43,835 nucleotides of DNA, taken from NCBI GenBank assembly GCA_964636885.1, contig CAZWVA010000016.1, forward strand, positions 1 through 43,835, read 5' to 3'. Both the position numbers and the translations under genes were made by a program. Numbering within the stretch: the stretch's first letter is position 1; each line of letters begins with the position of its first letter. This DNA is from CAZWVA01 sp964636885 (GTDB taxonomy: Bacteria; Desulfobacterota_D; UBA1144; Nemesobacterales; CSP1-2). Shown in pieces: positions 24,842-31,983 of the stretch. The notes under the pieces are model-generated. The model worked only from the letters and a program-made list of their open reading frames with translations, ran no database searches and was not told where the DNA came from.

Positions 24842-26737
24842 TTATAAAGCTTTCTCGTAGGAAACCCGCGGATAGAAAACCTCCCCAACCGGGTAAGATG
24901 AATCTATAAACATCCTATGCCATAACTCAAAGGTAACAAGGCAGCCGATTTGAACAGAATAATTGGCTTTACCGGACATATGTGCATCTACTAGACCTCT
25001 TATAAAGTCATAATTAAAATACCCCCTTGATAAAGCCTCCTTACTAAGTAACGTGTTCTGAATAAAATCCTTTAAACATGTACGAAACCAACCATCATAA
25101 TCCGTTGGTCTTCTTCTATTTGGGAATCTTACCTTTCTAAGACATAGCTTTTCTATCCTCCATTTCGCAATGCTTTCGGCTCGCTTTAATATCTCTTGGA
25201 ATCTCGAGCAATCAATCGGCAGTTCCGTACTCTGTCTTGGAATCTTAGCTATGTTTGGTAGTTTTCTTTTAAATACCTCTTTATACAACCTCTGAGCTAC
25301 CCTAAGATCGGGTGGAAGAGCTAGATAAAAATCGATTAGATCGTTATCGAAAAACGGTGTGCGAACCTCGACTTTACTCCTTAAATTGATATTGCCATAG
25401 TTTATGAACCTTCGTTGTCTTTCCCTTATATCAAAAGAATCACAAATGTTGGCTGATAGTTGTGCCTTGGTTTTAGCTAAAGAATACTCCACTGACTCGA
25501 ATGGGATGGCTTTTATCCTTTGGTAGTATGAATTTAAGAATAATAGTCGTCTTATATCTTCACCAAGGATATCATGATATTTATAAAGCGCATAAAGGAG
25601 ATTGGAACGGTCATTAATCGAGAACAATGAGTGACGCAGGTGATCTCCTGAGGTCACATCCCCTAATATTCCACCTAAGGCAACCTGAACCCAATTCTTC
25701 ATCTCATCAAGGATACTCATGGTTTGAAAATGGATACAGCTTATCATTCCATCCGTGAGGAATACCCCTTTTTTAATATACTCATCAAAATACTCACATT
25801 TTAAAGTCACCTCATGATGTAAAGTACCTATTTCTTCCGAAACCCTTCGAGCAAACCGTAGATCGTTACATCCAGGTACACCATATGTGAACGTATGAAT
25901 GGGTAGATACTTCTTATCGATCATTCCAACAATCATTCTAGAATCTAAACCCCCACTCAATGGAACACCAACAACGTAATCACCCTTCATACATCTATTA
26001 ACCGCCTGATGTAATAAAAAAGCAAATTCTTCTAAATAATCATCCAATGAGTGGCTGGTATAGTTCTCTTTATATTCAAAATCCCAATATTGATTTAAAG
26101 AAATCCTTCCATCCCGATAGGTTAAAATAGATGCCTGAGGTAGAACTCTGATATTCTTAAAGAGCGTCTTATCTCCAAGCACATATCCAAAAGAGAAAAA
26201 ATCAGCTATAGCAGCCTCATCTATCTCTTTATCAAAGTCAGAATCCTTTAGAATCCCCTTGACTTCCGAACAGAACAGGAATTTATTTTTATAGTTAGCA
26301 TAATATAAAGGCCTAAGTCCGTATCTATCATTGATTATAACCAGTTTTTGATTTTTTTTATCCATAATAACTATGGTAAAAGAACCGTTTAATTTCTTAA
26401 CAAAGCCTTCACCATGAATCCCATAGAGATAAAGGGATAGGTCTAAATCGTTATTTAAATTAACTTCATATCCATTGGATAATAGTTCTCTTTTAAGATC
26501 GTCACCATTTAAAATCTCACCGTCCATTATTGCACATAACGTGCCATCCTTACTAAAGGAAGGCTGTCCACCATTTACAGCATATAAACCTACAGAACCA
26601 ACTGCAAAATTTTCATTGACATAATGTGAAGTTATATACCAGTCGTAATGGGTGATTGCATCCAACATTTTCTTTATTAATAACTCATTATGGTCAAAAC
26701 CGATATCGTTAATTATGATTCCTGCAATACCCGGCAT
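24842..26737 (-). CDS. Asparagine-synthetase-like protein with inactivated glutaminase domain
   Basis: The product has 631 residues, and the start at 26737 follows AGGTGAGGAGAGC. The N-terminal Ntn glutaminase fold is present (residues 1-~200), but codon 2 is CCG (MPGIAGI), so the nucleophile Cys is Pro. The usual NGE motif reads MDGE (~71-74), and the loop that normally has the substrate Arg reads VGSVGLYAV. The synthetase domain keeps the ATP pyrophosphatase loop SGGLDS (261-266) and later RTPFFDNDL. It should still adenylate a carboxylate and could use free ammonia or another amine, as proposed for AsnB-like enzymes in glycan loci that amidate uronic acids. The uronic-acid genes nearby make amidation attractive, but this is inference. 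Confidence 0.85.
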   Translation of the reverse strand: MPGIAGIIINDIGFDHNELLIKKMLDAITHYDWYITSHYVNENFAVGSVGLYAVNGGQPSFSKDGTLCAIMDGEILNGDDLKRELLSNGYEVNLNNDLDLSLYLYGIHGEGFVKKLNGSFTIVIMDKKNQKLVIINDRYGLRPLYYANYKNKFLFCSEVKGILKDSDFDKEIDEAAIADFFSFGYVLGDKTLFKNIRVLPQASILTYRDGRISLNQYWDFEYKENYTSHSLDDYLEEFAFLLHQAVNRCMKGDYVVGVPLSGGLDSRMIVGMIDKKYLPIHTFTYGVPGCNDLRFARRVSEEIGTLHHEVTLKCEYFDEYIKKGVFLTDGMISCIHFQTMSILDEMKNWVQVALGGILGDVTSGDHLRHSLFSINDRSNLLYALYKYHDILGEDIRRLLFLNSYYQRIKAIPFESVEYSLAKTKAQLSANICDSFDIRERQRRFINYGNINLRSKVEVRTPFFDNDLIDFYLALPPDLRVAQRLYKEVFKRKLPNIAKIPRQSTELPIDCSRFQEILKRAESIAKWRIEKLCLRKVRFPNRRRPTDYDGWFRTCLKDFIQNTLLSKEALSRGYFNYDFIRGLVDAHMSGKANYSVQIGCLVTFELWHRMFIDSSYPVGEVFYPRVSYEKAL

Positions 26738-26744
26738 GCTCTCC

Positions 26745-28235
26745 TCACCTTTTCAGAGTATCCAGTATAACCAGCTTAACTTCATTAAAATCCTCATACC
26801 AAAGAAGCCTTATGGAGAGAAAGTAGATAAAGACACCAACAATGACCATGCTTAATAGAGCGAGGACCCCTTCTATTCCGTACCCATTGATAAAAAGCCT
26901 CTTAAAGAACAATAAAAATAACACCATGATTAAACAACCAGATAGTGCCGGATAAAAGGACCTTAAGTAATCGGAGAAACTTAAACCTATTAGATTCGCG
27001 GCCATCCTAGCCGCGATAATCGAGATGAAAGCCGTTGAGGTCATAGCTATTGCAACGCCCTTTACATCCCAATGGGATCCAATTATTAGTGCAATTACCG
27101 TAATGGGTAGGATAAAGAGATTCCATTTAAATCCCAGATCGGGTCTCCCTTTTGAATTAAAAACTGAACCCATCGTGGTAAATACGGATTTAACCATAGC
27201 AGAAAAGCATAGGATTTGAAGTGGTGTTACAACGGGTAACCATCTTTTCCCATAAACAACCGTTACGAACTCATTTGCTACAACCATCAAGCCAATGGTT
27301 GCAGGAAACGTGACTATAGATATTATCTTTAATATTTTGATATATCCTCTACGGAGCTTTTCATCATCATCCTGGATCTTAGAGAAAACAGGGAATAAAA
27401 CCCTTGTAATAGTCTGACTGAAGTTGGTAAGGACAAGGTGAGGGACCCTATAGGCGAATTGATAATACCCCAGGCTGGTAGCCCCAAGTAGCCTACCCGT
27501 AATCAGATAATCCGAGTTCGCATTAAAGTAATTTATCAGATTCTCACCAAAGAGATTCCTTCCAAATCTAAAGAGCTCGTGGAATTTCTCAGTGCTGAAT
27601 CTTAAAGAGGGGATCCAAGGATACATAACCATGTTCAGAATAGTAGTAATGATACGTCCCAAGATTATCCCGATGACTATGCTCCATAAACCGTATCCGC
27701 TTAGCGCGAGTATAATAGCGGTGGCACTTTGAAAAATAGCGGCTGTTATCTCAACAAAAGCGATTTTTTTAAACTCGATATTTTTGGTAAGGAGTATGCT
27801 ATTTACGCTACTTAAGGATCCTATGATAAAATTAAAGGCCAATAAAAAAATCACACCTTTAACCAGCGGATTATGGAAGAACCCAGCGGCTACCGGAGAT
27901 AGGGCAATAGATACAACGCATAAAATAACCCCAACCGTCAGATTGATACAAAAGACCGTGCTAAGGTGTATATCCTCTATGTTTTTTCTTTGAACCAAGG
28001 CCGCACCCAAGCCAAGGTTACCAAATAGTGACACTATACCACCTATAAGGGTTGCCATTCCCACAGTGCCAAAATCGGCCGGAGTGAGAAAGCGCGCCAG
28101 GACGGCAGTCGTTATGAAGTTTAAAAGACTAACGGTTAATACGGATATACCAGACCAGAAAACGCCTCTTGACGCAGTTAAACCCAGGTTTTTTACATGT
28201 GGTTTAGGATTAGCCATAGTAAGATAGCTTCCCAT
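26745..28235 (-). CDS. Wzx-type flippase (MOP/PST family)
   Basis: The product has 496 residues with ~14 TM helices throughout. The N-terminus after a short hydrophilic segment reads GVFWSGISVLTVSLLNFITT, AVLARFLTPADFGTVGMA and FGNLGLGAALVQRK, typical of Polysacc_synt_3/PST transporters. The middle has FGRNLFGENLINYFNANSDY and ATSLGYYQFAYRVPHL. It would flip lipid-linked repeat units to the periplasm. It lies 36 bases after the GT4 at 28272 and 7 before the asparagine-synthetase homologue. A second ATG six codons into the frame is an alternative start. Confidence 0.92.
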   Translation of the reverse strand: MGSYLTMANPKPHVKNLGLTASRGVFWSGISVLTVSLLNFITTAVLARFLTPADFGTVGMATLIGGIVSLFGNLGLGAALVQRKNIEDIHLSTVFCINLTVGVILCVVSIALSPVAAGFFHNPLVKGVIFLLAFNFIIGSLSSVNSILLTKNIEFKKIAFVEITAAIFQSATAIILALSGYGLWSIVIGIILGRIITTILNMVMYPWIPSLRFSTEKFHELFRFGRNLFGENLINYFNANSDYLITGRLLGATSLGYYQFAYRVPHLVLTNFSQTITRVLFPVFSKIQDDDEKLRRGYIKILKIISIVTFPATIGLMVVANEFVTVVYGKRWLPVVTPLQILCFSAMVKSVFTTMGSVFNSKGRPDLGFKWNLFILPITVIALIIGSHWDVKGVAIAMTSTAFISIIAARMAANLIGLSFSDYLRSFYPALSGCLIMVLFLLFFKRLFINGYGIEGVLALLSMVIVGVFIYFLSIRLLWYEDFNEVKLVILDTLKR

Positions 28236-28271
28236 GGGATACTTGAGATGGTTTTAGATGCTTTGCAGCAA

Positions 28272-29513
28272 TTACCCGTTAGCCGAGGAGATCATAAAAA
28301 GATCCTTAATCTTTTTTACTTCCTCCCTTATGTTAAACCCCTTTTCTACTATTCCGTATCCCCTCTGACCCATTTCGGTTCTCTCTTCTGGAGTCATAGA
28401 GTAGATCCTCTCTAGAGCCAGGGCAAGCGCTTCTGAATCCCCGGGTGGAACGAGAATGCCAGAACCATCCTTGATCAGTTCAGGAATACCGGAAACGCGG
28501 GTTGATACGACCGGTTTTCCGAGTGCCATCGCCTCAATCAAGGCAACTGGCATCCCGTCCATATCCCCATTTTTGGCCACCACACAAGGGAGGACGAAAA
28601 GATGAGACCTCTTTAAAATGAGAAGGACCCTATCGCTTGGGAGGGCACCCATAAAACGTACGTTTTCTGAAAGCCCAAGGCCAAGGACCAATTCTTCGAG
28701 ATCCCTCCTTAGGGGTCCGTCCCCTATAATCTTGCAGACAAAATCGGATATGCCCCTTTTGGCAAGGATACCGCAGGCCTCCAGTAGGTACCTATGCCCT
28801 TTTTTCTCCACCAATCTGGCAACCGACAGGATGGTAAATGGAGATTTCCCGCCCACATCGCATTCCTTAGGGTTAAACCTTTCTAGATCGATACCGTAAT
28901 GTATAACGTGTATCTTATCTCCTTTAATCCCCGGGTATCTCTCCCTCAGGAACCTCTTATTATACTCCGTTTTTGATATGACAAACTCCGCAAGATCCAC
29001 CTTCTCTCTAACCAGCCTTGGATTTATAAATATATCGTAGGCATGCGGGGTAAAGCTATATGGAATCCCGGATATCATGGATATCACCATAGCGTATTCC
29101 GAGGCGGAGGCCGCAAAATGGGCGTGGATGTGACCCATTCCGAGCTCCCTTAAAACCAGGGCATAGTAAGCGGCTGACTTAAAAACCCAGGCCCCTTTCA
29201 TATAGGCAAACCAAAACGCTTTTAAGTACCTAAGGGGGCTCTTAACGAGAAAATAGAGGTGAGCATAGAAATGGGTACATACCCTCCTAAATTTGTCCGA
29301 ATTAACGAGATCTCTAATATAGCACGTTTCTCTAGCCAAACCCTCAGCCTCCTTGTGAATAACACCCCCATTTGGCCTTCTAAGAGAGAAAACGGAGATA
29401 TCCACACCCTGCCTCTTTAACTCTATTATCTCATTAAGAATAAAGGTTTCAGAAAGAGTTGGAAAAACGTCTAAGAGATATGCGACCTTTAGGGTCTTTT
29501 TTCTCTGAAGCAT
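28272..29513 (-). CDS. GT4 glycosyltransferase, WcaL/ExoL-like
   Basis: The product has 413 residues. It begins KVAYLLDVFPTLSETFILNE, the SETF motif typical of WcaL/colanic-acid-type GT4 enzymes. GHIHAHFAASASEYA and YSFTPHAYDIF follow, then VIHYGIDLERFNP (~200), TILSVARLVEKKGHRYLLEA (~228), GDGPLRRDLEELV and the E-x7-E donor site (GMPVALIEAMALGKPVVST). It adds a sugar on the cytoplasmic face. Unlike the other GT4s it lies next to the flippase. There is no clear ribosome binding site before the ATG. R1 copy 4 lies 38-67 bases upstream of the start. Confidence 0.9.
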   Translation of the reverse strand: MLQRKKTLKVAYLLDVFPTLSETFILNEIIELKRQGVDISVFSLRRPNGGVIHKEAEGLARETCYIRDLVNSDKFRRVCTHFYAHLYFLVKSPLRYLKAFWFAYMKGAWVFKSAAYYALVLRELGMGHIHAHFAASASEYAMVISMISGIPYSFTPHAYDIFINPRLVREKVDLAEFVISKTEYNKRFLRERYPGIKGDKIHVIHYGIDLERFNPKECDVGGKSPFTILSVARLVEKKGHRYLLEACGILAKRGISDFVCKIIGDGPLRRDLEELVLGLGLSENVRFMGALPSDRVLLILKRSHLFVLPCVVAKNGDMDGMPVALIEAMALGKPVVSTRVSGIPELIKDGSGILVPPGDSEALALALERIYSMTPEERTEMGQRGYGIVEKGFNIREEVKKIKDLFMISSANG

Positions 29514-29550
29514 ATTAAAAACCGATGTTATAGAAACCGTTGAGACAAAC

Positions 29551-29580
29551 CTTACGGTGCGTTTTGGAAACGCACCCTAA
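29551..29580 (+). repeat. Palindromic repeat R1, copy 4
   Basis: GGTGCGTTT and AAACGCACC around a three-base TGG loop (29556-29576), in the 88-bp gap between the GT4 and the DPM-type transferase. Both arms match copy 1 exactly. Confidence 0.75.
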
Positions 29581-29601
29581 CCATAATTGGATTCAACTAC
29601 T

Positions 29602-30564
29602 CTATAAAAGGTCCTTTATAACGTATATCGGCTTATTCTGAACCTCGTAATAGGTCCTGGTCTGCATCTCGGCGATCAGCCCGAAACCTATGAATTGAAC
29701 CCCTAAGACGAGAAGCAAAACACCGAGTAGAAGAAGGGGTCTATCCGAAATGCTACGCCCCAAAATCAGCTTAAGTAGCGATAGATAAAGGCAAATCAGA
29801 AAACCCATCCCAGAAAACGCAAGCCCCAAAAGACCGAATATCTGGAGGGGACGGGTTAAGAAGGAAAGTAAGAACTTAATGGTTATAAGGTCAAGAATCA
29901 CACGTATCGTCCTAGAGATTCCGTATTTGGAACTGCCTCGCCTCCTCGGATGGTGGTTAACCTTAACCTCGGCTATCCTTGCCCCCCTCGAGCTTGCCAG
30001 AGCCGGTATAAACCTATGCATCTCTCCATAGAGCCTTAGATTCTTAACCACATGAGAGCGATAGCCCTTAAGCGAGCAACCCGAATCATGCAACTTAACG
30101 CCCGTCATAAGTCCAATCAGCCAATTGGCAACCCTTGAGGGAATCTTACGAGAAAGGAGCCTATCCTGCCTATTGACCCTCCATCCGCTAACTATGTCGT
30201 ATCCCTCTTCGATCTTTTCGATGAGTAAAGGAATATCCTTTGGATCGTTTTGTAGGTCTCCGTCCATAGTGACTATTATCTCGCCCGTCGCATAGTCAAA
30301 CCCTGCCGACATGGCCGCAGTCTGCCCGAAGTTTCTGGTAAACCGGATGATCCTCACATTATCATTCGATTTTTTAAGCCTCGATAAGATATCAAAAGTC
30401 CCATCCGTACTTCCATCATCAATGAAAATAACCTCGGTTTCCCTATTAAGAACCCTAATAGTCTCATTCAAAGAGGAGCATAATTCCTCTACGTTCTTCT
30501 CCTCGTTATATAATGGGACGACTATCGAAATCTCTGCTTTTGTTTTTGGGCAGGCCCTTTGCAT
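29602..30564 (-). CDS. Polyprenyl-phosphate glycosyltransferase, DPM1/ArnC/GtrB type GT2
   Basis: The product has 320 residues. The GT-A domain has ISIVVPLYNEEKNV, IDDGSTDGT (48-56), RNFGQTAAMSAGFDYA and the DxD in MDGDLQNDP (101-103). DSGCSLKGYR and HHPRRRGSSKYGISR follow, and two TM helices end the protein (~234-258 and 270-293). It should transfer a sugar from a nucleotide donor to polyprenyl phosphate, making the donor for a GT-C enzyme; the GT39-like protein at 22880-24829 is the obvious partner. The ATG at 30564 has no convincing ribosome binding site. The 316-bp gap upstream holds motif copy C and a palindrome. Confidence 0.92.
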   Translation of the reverse strand: MQRACPKTKAEISIVVPLYNEEKNVEELCSSLNETIRVLNRETEVIFIDDGSTDGTFDILSRLKKSNDNVRIIRFTRNFGQTAAMSAGFDYATGEIIVTMDGDLQNDPKDIPLLIEKIEEGYDIVSGWRVNRQDRLLSRKIPSRVANWLIGLMTGVKLHDSGCSLKGYRSHVVKNLRLYGEMHRFIPALASSRGARIAEVKVNHHPRRRGSSKYGISRTIRVILDLITIKFLLSFLTRPLQIFGLLGLAFSGMGFLICLYLSLLKLILGRSISDRPLLLLGVLLLVLGVQFIGFGLIAEMQTRTYYEVQNKPIYVIKDLL

Positions 30565-30661
30565 AATAAAGGCACTCGAAGGATTTTAAAAGGACTATTC
30601 CCTTATATCTACAACGCTCCGCTTTCTCACTTACAGGTATCAAGTAGTGAGTAGAGCGTAA

Positions 30662-30676
30662 TAAGATATAATCTTA
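30662..30676. promoter_or_regulatory. Small perfect palindrome in the gap upstream of the DPM-type gene
   Basis: taagat-ata-atctta, 6-bp arms around three bases, about 100 bases upstream of the start at 30564. It could be an operator or an accident of A+T-rich DNA. I see no clean -35/-10 pair on the minus strand. Confidence 0.25.
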
Positions 30677-30797
30677 GTGAAATCCACAGGATCCCAATTA
30701 ACTACCTAGAACCGAACCAGCTCTACGTTACCTTTTTCTCTTACCAAATCGAACTCACGTTAAACCGGTATGTAAATGGTAAACCCTTAGTTAGTAG

Positions 30798-30871
30798 AAT
30801 CAACTAGACTTTTGTCCTAATTTAAAGTGAACAAAAGTAGTAACTTCAGGCAGGGTTAAGACTTATGTCTA
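30798..30871 (-). promoter_or_regulatory. Bipartite upstream motif, copy C
   Basis: On the minus strand TAGACATAAGTCTTA is followed after ~45 bases by CAAAAGTCTAGTTGATTCT. It is alignable with copy B over most of its length, including CTGAA-GTTA-TAC in the middle. It lies ~235-305 bases upstream of the DPM-type gene at 30564 and immediately after the end of the gene at 30881. The rest of the 316-bp gap shows no gene. Confidence 0.4.
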
Positions 30872-30880
30872 TGAAAGACC

Positions 30881-31708
30881 CTAGATCTCGACCTTAAAGA
30901 ACCCTTTAAACGCAAATCCAAAGACTATCGAGAGAACAAAAAACAATATAAGCCAGTGAACACGCCATCCGAAAACCTCGATTGACCTAGAGGGGTAATC
31001 GACTTCTATCCTCTCCGTTAAGGGGTTTTTACCAATCGACTCCTCGCCCGGATTTAAAAACGTATCCCAGAGACCGGATCCAACAACACGCGATACCCGG
31101 TTAAGCCTCCCGTTTGAGACGACCACTTTTTTTCGAAACGTGCTACCTGACACGTTAAAGGTGAGACTATGCTCCCCAGGCTCTTCTGCACGAACCCTCC
31201 AGCTTACCTCCCTCTCTTCCGGAATCCTAAGAGGAGGCGTCTCAACTAAAACCCCACCATCGGATGACTCCACGGATACTTTTGATAGAGCATCCATACT
31301 ATTTTCGGAAAGCCTTACCGATACGATAGCGGACTCTCCCGGCTTTAGGGGTCTATATCCAAACCAGCCATCTAGTTGAATGAGGATAATAACGACCGGT
31401 ATTACCATAAAGAGCATGGGCTTTAGCGCTAGCTTCATGTACGTGAGGTTGTGGAGGAGTATCTCCTTCTGAGCGGATAGTTGAATCCTTAGGTCGTCTT
31501 TAAAAAGCCGAACCTCAAGCAAATGGGCCTTAATCCGGTCCTTTGTCTCTTTAATCCCCTTCTGATCCGATGTGTATCGAAATATGAAAAGCATGACTAT
31601 ACCCGTTAGAAGGGAAAAGAAGGAGAGCGACCAAATAGGGTTTAGAGGTTGAAACGGTATGAAGAGGAGGTCAAAGAAGCGACTTAAATACAGATTGAAA
31701 TACCACAT
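30881..31708 (-). CDS. EMC3/TMCO1 (DUF106)/YidC-like membrane protein
   Basis: The product has 275 residues. The N-terminal part has a TM at ~28-45 (IWSLSFFSLLTGIVMLFIF). A charged cytoplasmic coiled coil (RYTSDQKGIKETKDRIKAHL) follows, then TM at ~96-113 after LTYMKLALKPMLFM. This order, helix-coiled coil-LKPM helix, is that of the DUF106/EMC3 branch of the Oxa1 insertase superfamily. A ~130-residue periplasmic beta-rich domain (SVRLSENSMD, REVSWRVRAEEPGEHSLTF) and a last TM (~250-268) follow, which is longer than usual for that branch. Membrane-protein insertion or chaperoning is inferred from fold resemblance only. It lies 45 bases downstream of the ribbon-helix-helix gene. Confidence 0.55.
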   Translation of the reverse strand: MWYFNLYLSRFFDLLFIPFQPLNPIWSLSFFSLLTGIVMLFIFRYTSDQKGIKETKDRIKAHLLEVRLFKDDLRIQLSAQKEILLHNLTYMKLALKPMLFMVIPVVIILIQLDGWFGYRPLKPGESAIVSVRLSENSMDALSKVSVESSDGGVLVETPPLRIPEEREVSWRVRAEEPGEHSLTFNVSGSTFRKKVVVSNGRLNRVSRVVGSGLWDTFLNPGEESIGKNPLTERIEVDYPSRSIEVFGWRVHWLILFFVLSIVFGFAFKGFFKVEI

Positions 31709-31753
31709 TTATTTACCTTTCCTCACGATATGGATTTTTATATTCATCATAGA

Positions 31754-31954
31754 TCACTCTATATATCCAAGCCCCCTCAACCTCTTTGTGATCTCTTCTT
31801 CCTCTTCCCTAGACTTCCTCTCACCCCTTCTTAGCTCCTTTTCCAATGTGTAAGATACGAATTCCTCAACGGAGCCGTAGCCCGCTTCATCGGCGTATTT
31901 TTTACACCTTTCAAAGAGATCCTTATCCAGCTTAACCTTAGGACCGCCAAACAT
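31754..31954 (-). CDS. Ribbon-helix-helix small protein with sulfatase-type LGY tail
   Basis: The product has 66 residues, and its ATG follows AGGAGGT at eight bases, so translation is well supported. Residues ~4-42 fit a ribbon-helix-helix fold: strand PKVKLDKDL, helix FERCKKYADEAG, then YGSVEEFVSYTLEKELRR. A charged linker follows, and the C-terminus ITKRLRGLGYIE has the same LGY-plus-two ending as five alkaline-phosphatase-superfamily enzymes in this window. There is no signal peptide, so it is cytoplasmic. RHH proteins usually bind DNA as dimers, but without a toxin gene next door an antitoxin role is unlikely. It lies between the lipoprotein phosphodiesterase (29 bases upstream) and the EMC3-like protein. 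Confidence 0.8.
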   Translation of the reverse strand: MFGGPKVKLDKDLFERCKKYADEAGYGSVEEFVSYTLEKELRRGERKSREEEEEITKRLRGLGYIE

Positions 31955-31983
31955 GTTTTTTTACCTCCTTTCTTGATTCCTTT

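Noticed and set aside
31754..31954. RHH protein as antitoxin of a toxin-antitoxin pair
   Set aside because: Neighbours are a phosphodiesterase and an EMC3-like membrane protein; no small toxin-like gene is adjacent on either side.
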